Under the pieces are notes generated by a model. That model did not search any database, had not been told where the DNA came from, and was given only the letters and a program-made list of their open reading frames with translations. From assembly GCA_024704765.1 (NCBI GenBank), contig JAKMXF010000310.1, positions 434,001-498,000 of the forward strand: 64,000 nucleotides of DNA, written 5' to 3'. Below, one piece after another: positions 53,501 through 62,912 of the stretch. Source of the DNA: Oopsacas minuta (Eukaryota; Porifera; Hexactinellida; Lyssacinosida; Leucopsacidae). Both the position numbers and the translations under genes were made by a program. Positions within the stretch are counted from its first letter, which is position 1, and the number at the start of each line of letters is the position of its first letter.

Positions 53501-53525
53501 ATTGTATTGTATTGTATTGTATTGT
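53501..53525. repeat. ATTGT pentanucleotide microsatellite
   Basis: Five consecutive ATTGT units in the 3' flank of ZFYVE21. Confidence 0.85.
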
Positions 53526-53616
53526 ATGTTATGAGTAAATTTGCTACAGTTTGAGTTGAACAGTCATATTATGATGAAATATGATTTTGATATTTTATTA
53601 ATATACTTACATCATT

Positions 53617-54113
53617 GCATTCTAATGCACTAAGGCAATGGCACCAACTTTTTTCTAGGACCAGGGATTGGTTAAACAAGTTCGAGATTTGTTTTGCTAA
53701 GTGTATATCTCAGAAACAATGCACTTTGGGCCGAATGAATGTATTACATACTTGTAGAAATACATGTTATCATTCCATTAAAGCAAAAATTTTGTCAAAA
53801 TGTGCCAAATTATATATTTTGTAATAAATAATTCAACGAATTATCAAAAAATGATCCATCTTTAAAACCATGTAGAACGTTAAATATTGATATTTGATTA
53901 AAATGTTGAAATACAAAATGTTCTAAAATCGTTTTTACACAAAATATAAAAATGATGTCATGATAAAGTTAGCAAGTTTCTGAGTTATAGCACATATAAC
54001 TCGATAAGCATGGAAATTATTGTAAAATCAGGATGCCAATAATATACATCTAACTTCCCATACCCTGATAATACATTTTGAATTTGGTGCCATTGTCTTA
54101 GTGTATAGAATGC
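53617..54113. mobile_element. 497-bp inverted-repeat element related to the 47.8-kb palindrome arms
   Basis: The left end GCATTCTAATGCACTAAGGC and the right end, inverted, GCATTCTATACACTAAGAC match over about 30 bp, both continuing to CAATGGCACC. The interior shares ordered words with one arm of the palindrome: AATGAATGTATTACAT...TTGTAGAA, AACGTTAAATATT, AAAATCAGGAT and CTTCCCATACCCT...AATACATTTTGA. It is non-coding. No clear target duplication was found. Confidence 0.75.
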
Positions 54114-54154
54114 TATGACTTACACCATACAAATAATGAATTTTATTGTGTTTG

Positions 54155-54225
54155 TTAAGACAATTTCAAAATTGCAAACCATAAATCCTTTCCTTGACAA
54201 CAGACAACAATTGAGATTTAATTAT
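54155..54225. repeat. Short copy of the dispersed repeat 3' end (also at 21.7 and 41.5 kb)
   Basis: Shared words GACAATTTCAAAATTGCA, CTTGACAAC and CAATTGAGATTTAAT in the same order as at 21,640-21,720. Confidence 0.55.
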
Positions 54226-54663
54226 TATACATTATTCTGATATTTGAGAAATAGTATGATGCATATGCATGTGATGATAATTATGATCTAGAAAATTCAT
54301 AAATCATTGGATATTTACGGTAAGAATCATACTTGCTGATTTCAAATTTCGAAATCAGGGTTAATACTTAATGTGTATTTATGTAAGATCTGTAGAAATT
54401 GCGTTCAGCAAGCTTGTTTGAGGATTAGGTGTGTAATTATTCGTGGATATGAAAAGCAAATTATTAATCTTATAAATATACAAGTAATGTAATATTTATT
54501 GAAATATTCCCTAAAATGAATATACACCGATATCCGATTTGGCTGGAAAAGTGTGGTTCCCAAATACAAATACAAATTAAGTAAATTCATAAAAGACATA
54601 AATCAAAAGCTATTACTAAAGTAACTTCATTTATTTGTTCAATTTAATCATGTAGCGTATAGA
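54226..54663. other. Intergenic gap before TMEM129
   Basis: AT-rich, no gene seen. It ends with ATGTAGCGTATAG, one base before the next start codon. Confidence 0.4.
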
Positions 54664-55740
54664 ATGGATACTTCTCTACTTCTCTACACAGTATTATTCA
54701 TTGGGATGTTCCTAGCATTTCCAAAAGAGCTGAAGAGAGCTGGTTTCAATATAGACTATGTATTCCATGGCTGGTTAGGAGATCCTCAGTTAGATTATCT
54801 TGGCTTTCATGTACGTCGTACCTCGCTAACATTCTTACTACACTGTTGTCTCCCTTTCCTCTATTTGGGTATTATCCATACTAATCTCGTATCCTTTACT
54901 CTCCCGGAGTATGTTGAAATGTCAATCACTACTCTAGGCGTATTAACAGCTAGCTATGGGATGATTTGTTTCTTCCTACATGTATCGTTACAGAGACATC
55001 CAGTATATAAACGTCTACAGAAATACGATACTCCTATATCTCGCGTTAAACTAGAAGTTAATTCACAAGCCAGGAGCATAGGTGCCTACCACACTGATAA
55101 CGGTGCATATCGGTTAACAGTAACAACTGAATGGTTACTAGCTCCCAGCTGTTACAATATTGAAGTAGCATTCCTCAACGATACTCATCTGGAGCTGGAG
55201 AGTAGCAGAACGCTTGAATTGTCTGAGAATGCAAAGGAGGGATCACAGCATGTTAAAGTTATCGCTACCAGTACTTCTGGGAAGTACAGACAATTCATAG
55301 TTATGCTAAACTCCCTGGATTACAGAGATTTCACAAATTCTCTTAAGATACCTGTACACAACACTCGTAGCATATTAATAAACCAGTCTCTTAGCGAGCA
55401 GTTTACTGACACATTCTTAACCCATATAAGAGAGAATCCTAAGTATTCAGTACGGAGATTCAGAGATGTGGATAATGAAGGAGAGCTGGAGAACTGTCTG
55501 GGGTGTGTAGTGAAGAAAGCTCAAGTGAAACTACGTAAAACATGTGCTAGCAGTAGACAAGGGGGTAGACCTTGTACTCAGTGCAGATGTAGACCAATGT
55601 GGTGCTCAGAGTGTATGGCTCGTTGGTTCTGCTCCAAACAGGACCAGTCCAGCCCCAACACCTGGTTAAGAGGGAAGGCACCCTGTCCCATGTGTAGACA
55701 AGTGTTCTGTATATTAGATGTGTGTATGATTGTTAATTAA
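54664..55740 (+). CDS. TMEM129: E3 ubiquitin ligase TMEM129
   Basis: 358 residues, single exon. Three membrane segments lie in the first 110 residues (about 4-20, 53-75, 83-106). A cytosolic beta-rich middle follows, then the atypical all-Cys RING at the C-terminus: CLGCVV, then CTQCRCRPMWCSECMARWF, the insert SKQDQSSPNTWL and CPMCRQVFCILDVC. This matches TMEM129, an ER-resident ligase in ER-associated degradation. Length is nearly identical to the human protein. TAG precedes the ATG by one base. Confidence 0.95.
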   Translation: MDTSLLLYTVLFIGMFLAFPKELKRAGFNIDYVFHGWLGDPQLDYLGFHVRRTSLTFLLHCCLPFLYLGIIHTNLVSFTLPEYVEMSITTLGVLTASYGMICFFLHVSLQRHPVYKRLQKYDTPISRVKLEVNSQARSIGAYHTDNGAYRLTVTTEWLLAPSCYNIEVAFLNDTHLELESSRTLELSENAKEGSQHVKVIATSTSGKYRQFIVMLNSLDYRDFTNSLKIPVHNTRSILINQSLSEQFTDTFLTHIRENPKYSVRRFRDVDNEGELENCLGCVVKKAQVKLRKTCASSRQGGRPCTQCRCRPMWCSECMARWFCSKQDQSSPNTWLRGKAPCPMCRQVFCILDVCMIVN

Positions 55741-56443
55741 CTGATGATTGAATCAGTGGCTACTATATTATGTGGTTAATTTGATTCATTTTATATTATA
55801 TACTGCTCTAATCTTATTATTATATCTCTGGAGTATGTAAGAACACAACTGGGTAGATAGCAAATTTGGCATACGCTCGGTAGTATAAAGTGTTCGCAAT
55901 TAGCACATAATCAAGATAGGCTCTAGGTCGATTTCTTCCAAACATTTCCCACTAATGACATAAATAATTTGAACTGTTTGAAATTCTAACGAATGAAGAT
56001 GTTAATATTTTAGTTACTTTCTCATTTTATAGATGTCCCTGAAATTTGTAAATTAAATCCGATTTTTATTACAATCTGGGAAAGAGAAGAGTTCAAACCT
56101 CTTTTAATCAACTCATCTTTTAAAAGTGTTAGTCATGCTCAATGGTAGTACTCAACTGTTTCCCCTAAGCTAGTGAAATAATATGAAGAAAGTTGTCGTC
56201 TAAGCGGTCAACGCGCTCTGAAACCCAATACTACATTCTTGGATACAAATTCAATTATCCATATTGAAGGAACGTGCTAACACAGCAACATAACACGGGA
56301 ATGATACACAGCAAGCACAATTATTTCAACTATAAAGGTATGTATTATTACCTTACCATGTTTTAGTGAAATTTCTGTGAATGCTACATACTGAGAACTG
56401 TAAATACTAGTTCGTGTTGATATCCTATAGTTTAATCAAGTGT
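55741..56443. other. Intergenic gap TMEM129-FTCD
   Basis: About 700 bp, AT-rich. No gene or repeat recognised. Confidence 0.4.
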
Positions 56444-58153
56444 ATGATATCAAGAATCTTCCAATCTAGATCAGCTGGTATATTTATTTATTCGATATTA
56501 CACTCTCCTACATACAAACGAATGATTCATTCCAAGATAATAGAATGTGTACCTAACTTCTCTGAAGGTAGAGATACAGCTGTTATAGAAGAAATATCAA
56601 AATCAATACAGGCTATTCTTGGTTGTACATTATTGCATGTGGATGCAGGAGTTGACACGAATAGGACAGTATACACGTTCGTGGGATCTCCTGATTCTGT
56701 GATTGAAGCTGCATTGGCTGCGTCAAAAGTCGCGAGGACAAGGATTGATATGAAAAAACATTCAGGAGAGCATCCTAGACTAGGAGCACTAGATGTATGC
56801 CCGTTTATCCCAGTAAAGAATGTTTCAATGGAGGAATGTGTAAACTATTCAAAGACATTTGGATCTCGTCTCTCAGCGGAGCTAAACATACCTATATATC
56901 TGTACGAGCAGTCTCAGCAGCTGGAGTACCGTAGACAACTAGCTGATATAAGGAAGGGAGAGTATGAAGGTCTAGCCGACAAGCTTATCAAGCCTGAATG
57001 GAAACCTGATTACGGCTCAACTATTTTTGTACCAGAGTGGGGAGCCACTGTCTGTGGAGCACGTAAGTACCTGATAGCTTACAATGTAAATCTACTGGGG
57101 ACCAAGGAGCAGGCTCATCGTATAGCTCTGAATATCCGTGAGACAGGAAGAGGTCCGAATGAGAGAGGTCTGTTCGATAAAGTACGTGCTATTGGTTGGT
57201 GGCTAGAAGATCGTAATATTGCTCAGATTAGTATAAACCTAGGAGACTGGGAAGTCACCAATTTCCATACTGTATTCGAGGAGTGTAAAAAACAAGCTAG
57301 AGCTCTCAAACTCACGGTTATGGGGAGTGAGTTGATAGGACTGGTACCTCTCAATGCTCTGCTACAAGCCGCGGAATTCTATATACAACAAGATGATTTG
57401 TTTATTATGGATGAGGGTCAGAAGGTGCAACTAGTCGCAGATAGAGTCGGTCTTAATTCTCTTTCTATGTTTGACCCTAGCAAGAGGATAATCGAGTACA
57501 TGCTGACACAGCCTCCTACCCCCCTACTGTCAATGTCTGTAAGAGAATTCATCCAGTCTGTTGGGGGTAGGACTCCTCTACCAGGAGGAGGGTGTGTAGC
57601 TGCTCTGACCAGTAGTCTAGGAGCAGCACTAGGATTCATGTACTGTCAGTTATCTTACGGACAACGTAAGTATTCAGACATAGATCATATAATGCGTGCT
57701 AATCTACCAGTATTAAATAAAGCTCATCAACAGCTAATGCTACTGGTACAGGAAGATAGTAATGCATATGAGAGTATACTAGAGGCTAGTAGGATGAAGA
57801 AGGGAACACCTGATGAGAATGATAAGAGGAATGAAGCTATACAGTTAGCTACCAAGAGGGCTATCAACTCGCCGTTACAAGTGATTAAAATCGCAAGTAG
57901 CTGTTGGGAGTCTTTGATACAGGTAGCAGAGGTTGGTAACGCGAATGCTCTGTCAGATCTGCAAGTTGGCGCTAAGTCCTTAGAGATTGGTATATGGGGG
58001 GCGTGTCGTAATGTAGAGGCTAATTTACCTGATTTGGAAGACAAACAGATGTGCAAAGAGGTGGAGCAGTTATCAGCTCGTTTGTACACAGAAGCACAGA
58101 CAGCTTTTGACAAGATACAGCAGATTATAGCTGGGAGATTACAAGCTAAGTAG
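56444..58153 (+). CDS. FTCD: Formimidoyltransferase-cyclodeaminase
   Basis: Single exon, 569 residues from the ATG at 56,444; a second ATG at 56,522 would start MIHSKIIECVPNFSEG, which aligns with the usual N-terminus. The formiminotransferase half shows CVPNFSEGRD, GVDTNRTVYTFVG and HSGEHPRLGALDVCPF. The cyclodeaminase half begins about residue 365 with TPLPGGGCVAALTSSLGAAL and INSPLQVIKIAS. The enzyme moves the formimino group from formiminoglutamate to tetrahydrofolate and cyclises it, ending histidine breakdown. The extra 26 residues (MISRIFQSRSAGIFIYS...) are rich in Arg, Ser and hydrophobics and could be a mitochondrial presequence (inference). TAG is 13 nt before the first ATG. Confidence 0.95.
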   Translation: MISRIFQSRSAGIFIYSILHSPTYKRMIHSKIIECVPNFSEGRDTAVIEEISKSIQAILGCTLLHVDAGVDTNRTVYTFVGSPDSVIEAALAASKVARTRIDMKKHSGEHPRLGALDVCPFIPVKNVSMEECVNYSKTFGSRLSAELNIPIYLYEQSQQLEYRRQLADIRKGEYEGLADKLIKPEWKPDYGSTIFVPEWGATVCGARKYLIAYNVNLLGTKEQAHRIALNIRETGRGPNERGLFDKVRAIGWWLEDRNIAQISINLGDWEVTNFHTVFEECKKQARALKLTVMGSELIGLVPLNALLQAAEFYIQQDDLFIMDEGQKVQLVADRVGLNSLSMFDPSKRIIEYMLTQPPTPLLSMSVREFIQSVGGRTPLPGGGCVAALTSSLGAALGFMYCQLSYGQRKYSDIDHIMRANLPVLNKAHQQLMLLVQEDSNAYESILEASRMKKGTPDENDKRNEAIQLATKRAINSPLQVIKIASSCWESLIQVAEVGNANALSDLQVGAKSLEIGIWGACRNVEANLPDLEDKQMCKEVEQLSARLYTEAQTAFDKIQQIIAGRLQAK

Positions 58154-58546
58154 TTAGTAATCTGTATTATTAATATAGTATTAGTATCACTTTTCTATCA
58201 TTCTTAATGACAGTATAATACTTACTTACAATAATATAGTAATTTCCGTATTCCTAGAATCGTAGTTCGGCCCTGAGAGTGGCTAAGAATTGATAATTTC
58301 CCGGGATACATTTGATTAAATACCTATTAGAGTGTAGTCTCGTTAATTAGTGAACATGAATACCTACCCTATGATTATACCCTTCTCAGTGCGTATCTAG
58401 AGAATGCATTCTCAATAATACTATAGTTGATATGTACTCCGGATAAGTAGTACACATCTCTTTTGTTATCTTATACACACACACATATATACATTAACAG
58501 AGTATACAATAAACAATTAGGTTACTCATTTCCTCCAGCTCTAGAA

Positions 58547-60951
58547 ATGAATGGTGAGTTATCTCAGTTCGTATCAGATAGTACTGCAGTATTCCGTATA
58601 TATCTCCTGGACTCATTGAATGCTATTTCATCTGAGACATCTAACGGACATTCTGAACAATTCTCTTATTTCAAGCCTAAATATACTTATCCGATATTTG
58701 GAGACGAAGAATCTATTTTCGGTTACAAAGATTTGATAATCTCTCTCTATCTAAGTTCAGCTAGTCTAGACCCTTTTATAAAGTTACAATTCTCAGAAGA
58801 AGTTAATTACAAGAAATATGGCGTAAAGCCTGATGATATTATCGCTAAAATTAACGAGGTAATTATTTGCGGTCGTATAAGACAGGTTAACCGCCAGTAA
58901 ATAATGGCCGCTATGTCTAGGTGGCCGTTATACAGAGTTAGCCGTTAAGCAGATTTGACTGTATAAATATTATAGTGGTATTAGTACAGTCAACTCCCGT
59001 TATAACGAAGTGATTCTCTCCCCTAAATTGCTTGGAAGTACAGTCAAACTTGTCTATAACGGCCACCAAAGGTACTAGCCAAAAGTGGCAGTATTGTACA
59101 GGTGGCCGCTATATATATAGAAGGCGTTTTATTGAAAATTGTCCCTCTGTAATTGATTTACTCCGCTTACAACGAATTTTGATCATAAAGAAATGAAACT
59201 GCTGTCGTATTATAGCGAATAACTAAATGAATCCGTAATGATTAATTGGCCGTCTGAGGCTATAGAAAGAGGATTGTCAGGCCATCCCTATTCTTACAGC
59301 CCTGTAATTATATAAGCACGCCAGATAGCTCTAGATATTTGGCATGTGGGTTAAAACTACCTATTTGTTGTTGCTTGTTGCTGGTGGCTAAGTTTATGAA
59401 TACTTCTGTCACATAATAGTATTTATAAACTACAAAATTGATTTATTGTTACAAAATAGGAGTTTCCTGTTGTTCCACTACTGAATACAGATGAATTCTC
59501 ATCTCAATTGGATAAGCAGGTCAGATTCCAACCTCACGGGACTCTACTCCATAAGTACAAAGTAGGAGACCGTACCTTCCAGATATACAGAGCTAGTTGT
59601 TATGATCCCGGGTTCCTAGACTATCAAAACAAACTACAGAACTTAATGCTATTATTCATAGAGGGAGCCTCACAGCTGGTTCTAGAAGGAGAAGATGATT
59701 ATTTTCGTTGGTTGTTCTATCTCACTTTTGAGTGCATTCCTGTATCTGGAGGGAATGATAGATTTGTTTTTGTTGGTTGTTTGAATGCTTACAAGTTAGT
59801 TAGATTTGTTTACATTGAATAATTTACTTTTATTCATTCGTCCCTGTAGTGTAGAAATAATTATTTCACAATTCGAATTGTGGAACATTTATTAGGAAAT
59901 TGGAATTTTTTCCTTACAACTCTTTATGGCAATGACCATGTTTACCAACAGAGTTTCATCCAGCAAGTTTTCAGGGTTATCCCTTATCCGCCTAGGGTCA
60001 TAGATTATACATTTTGTATTACGATATAGTCTTGGTAGAATTTCGTACAACCTATACATATATCAGCTGAAAAGCATGTGACTGTAGGTGGGGTTCATAC
60101 GCCTGGATGATACCCTGTTGTTTACCATTCCACTATTTTATATAATATTCATACTCTGACTAAACAAATAATGAAATAAATAAACACAATCTATTTTGAT
60201 ACTGCATATTATCTCTTAGATTCTACTCGTTTCCTGACAAGTTTAGAATTAGAGTTAGTCAGGTGTTAGTACTGCCTCCCTTTCAGAAGCTAGGACATGC
60301 TACCAGATTGATAGAAGCTATACACTCACAGTTAAGAGGAGATTCTACAGTATTTGACCTGGTAGTGGAAGATCCTTCTGATGATTTCGTCCGTTTGAGA
60401 GACTTTATAGACTGTAGAGATGCACTACAGTTTACTTGCTTTCAAAGAGAAAACATCAAACAAAGGTTAGTGATACAAACTGTGATGTGAGTTACATATA
60501 CATATGGACATTTAGTTCTGGTTAAAGAGGGTCCCTAGGTTTAAATCTTGTAGTGCTACCCTAATCAGTAATCTGTTATAAGAATTAATTACATTTCTGT
60601 AGTTTTACAAAAGAAATGGAGGAAGAGTGTAGAGATAAGCTAAAGTTACACTCTAAACAATCTCGTAGAGTACATGAGATACTCAGACTGAAGTACACTA
60701 ACCTCGTGGATAAGGCAGAGTATAGAGAGTATAGAATGTTTATAAAACAGAGACTGAATGCTCCTTTCATGAGGCTTATTAGGAATCACGAGCATGCACG
60801 CAAGAGGTTGCCTAAGTCTGATACCGAAACAGAACTCTGTCTTAACTTGTTTGTACCGAGTTCAGACAGACAGACAGAACTCCACAAGGAATACTCATCA
60901 GTGGAGAGTGAGTATCAGGGAATTATTGCTAAGTTACTCAAGATTGAGTAG
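58547..60951 (+). CDS. HAT1: Histone acetyltransferase 1, four exons
   Basis: Exons 58,547-58,858, 59,460-59,794, 60,220-60,465 and 60,603-60,951 join at GT-AG sites with consistent phases to give 413 residues, close to human HAT1 (419). Exon 1 has YPIFGDEESIFGYKDLIISL, exon 2 begins EFPVVPLLNTDEF and contains FQPHGTLLHKY. Exon 3 holds the acetyl-CoA motif VLPPFQKLGHATRLIEAIH and VVEDPSDDFVRLRDF. Exon 4 carries RRVHEILRLKYTNL. The usual Q-x-x-G-x-G reads Q-K-L-G-H-A. HAT1 acetylates newly made histone H4 at Lys5/12 before deposition. The ATG is 2 nt after TTTCCTCCAGCTCTAG, a strong acceptor-like sequence, so a 5'UTR intron or leader splice is likely. Confidence 0.95.
58875..59115. repeat. Inverted pair of transposon termini in HAT1 intron 1
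   Basis: The segment ending GCAGATTTGACTGT at 58,962 and the segment starting ACAGTCAAACTTGTCTATAA at 59,040 are inverted copies that both run into TATAACGGCCACC-type sequence. A further ACAGTCAACTCCCGTTATAA begins at 58,985. These CAGTCAA...TATAACG words are typical Tc1/mariner/pogo-like termini. No transposase is present. Confidence 0.55.
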
Positions 60952-61500
60952 ACTCATTTATTAATCAGGTTTGTTCACTCTCTCAGTCAATTCAGCCATT
61001 ATTATATTAGCTTCTTGAGAAGGAAAACTACAGAATAGAATTGTATTATTCTTCTGATTTATGAAAATTTTATTTGATTGTGTAGCCCCGATGGCATTTT
61101 GAAATGGATCACTCATTATTTTACTAACATTTGGTATGTATGATACAGTATTAGAATATTAATTAAGGCTGGGTTTAGCTATATAAAATGTATTTACATA
61201 TTTGTTCTAATTGAAATTCTTGAATGGTCAAAATACTGATAGATTCTCTCCTAAATAAAGGTAAATTAACCAATGCAAAAAAAGGTTACAATTACAAAAT
61301 TATTGAGAATACACTTTAACAAGTATGACACATGTAATCCACCCATGCCTTGTTTTCCCTAATTATATAATGCTATGAATAATTTAAACTGAGGTTGCTT
61401 AAAAATTATTCTGATTGAAATTAAGAAATGCAGTCATGATTAGAGTGAGAAGAGTTTACTAATTAGAAAGATATTATCTAGAAATTTATCGAACGTAGTT
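60952..61500. other. Convergent intergenic region HAT1/CHCHD1
   Basis: 550 bp between converging genes, AT-rich, no gene or repeat recognised. Confidence 0.4.
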
Positions 61501-61836
61501 CTATTTCGGATACATGTAATGCTTGAATAGTGCATTAATCTGAGGCTTAGATAATGTCCCTTCTTGATCTAAATCTAACTTCTTCTTGAGTTTACTCTTC
61601 TGTATTGCATTTCCTGTTTGAATACGTACACAATGCATGAAACGTACTATCTCATTCTTACACAGATCATCATCATACTCTGCTTTCTCCCAGCAATTCA
61701 TCACTGAGTACATTTCTGTCAAACAAACAGGGAGAGCTTGCATCTCTCTTGACCGAGCTATCCTCCATTTCAACTTTAGTGGCCCCTTTTTCGTGCCAGG
61801 AAGGTGAACAGCTCGTAACAACGGAGAAGCTAACAT
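61501..61836 (-). CDS. CHCHD1-like mitochondrial ribosomal protein mS37
   Basis: From the ATG at 61,836 the protein has 111 residues, close to the usual 110-120 for CHCHD1/mS37. The CHCH motif is CLTEMYSVMNC followed by LCKNEIVRFMHC (two CX9C pairs), as in proteins folded by the Mia40 disulfide relay in the mitochondrial intermembrane space. A basic N-terminus (GTKKGPLKLKWRIARSREMQ) precedes it and a lysine-rich tail follows. The frame is open 63 codons further upstream to an ATG at 62,025, but that part has no family similarity I recognise. The shorter start is favoured because it follows ATATTATATGTAG by 7 nt, the same context as the other genes. Confidence 0.75.
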   Translation of the reverse strand: MLASPLLRAVHLPGTKKGPLKLKWRIARSREMQALPVCLTEMYSVMNCWEKAEYDDDLCKNEIVRFMHCVRIQTGNAIQKSKLKKKLDLDQEGTLSKPQINALFKHYMYPK

Positions 61837-62025
61837 CTTTATTCTACATATAATATCAGTATTAGCTATTAACTTAGGCTCAATTCTTACATTAGTAATA
61901 CCAAAGGGAACCTCTAAGAAGTAAACAATTTGGCTGGTACCCAGGGTGTTCACTTGCTGAAGGTTTTCCTGTAGTATATTGATGGCTGCAAGGTAGGGTG
62001 ACGATAGGGTTTTGGCCCAACTCAT

Positions 62026-62912
62026 GTATAATGAAGCACTTTTACAGAAAAAATACTGGAATTCCCTGGACGCCCCCCTGAGGGTCCTATAAATTAATTA
62101 TAGAGAAAGAAAGAAATACGTAGCTGTTATTTACTACATTTTGATCCAATGAATATCATTGAAATTCTCTGAATATCTCCTCTAATTGACATTTACAAAA
62201 GTTTGACAACTGAGGTGCCAGCTGTTCCACATTCAATAATATTTTGCTTCGGTTAAAACTTATGAGTACTAGATAATATTCGAATTAAAATCTTACTCAA
62301 AAGTGTCTATATCTGCATGTTACACTTTAGTATTAATAGTTACAAATATTTACCAAAATTATAAAATATCTGTACAAACCAGTGATTATTTCAAATAATG
62401 ACTGTGATTTGAACACTTAATCTCATAGTACATTAAATGGTAACATTATTTGCATTAGCAAATGTGCTAACAAGCCACGAAACTGCACTAGGCATGGAAA
62501 TGAATAGATATTAGTAGTTTAAACATAACAAATGTTCTAATTATCACGTACGAGACATAAGCAATTTGTATATCCGAGATCTCTCTATTTCTTTGTGACA
62601 GTTTTGTGGTAGAAACTTTGATCTGAGGTATGAATGAATAGAATTTATCAATAGATGCTAATCATCAATTAAATAAGTAAATTTCTTTACAAACTAGTTT
62701 GTAATTAATAATTGAGCCATCATTCGTCATCTCCCATTTGAAATAATTATTTTATCAAATTAACGAACTGTCTCATTAACACTATTCTTTCCTGAAGATG
62801 ATAATGAAGGTCTTTCGCGAATATCCACTAATAATTGAACGCTTTTTGTAAATTTGAATTTAATCAGATTTATAATTCTAACATAATTATTCAATTAGTT
62901 ATTCACTGTTAG
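62026..62912. other. Intergenic gap between two minus-strand genes
   Basis: About 890 bp, strongly AT-rich, with no coding frame or clear repeat. Confidence 0.4.
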
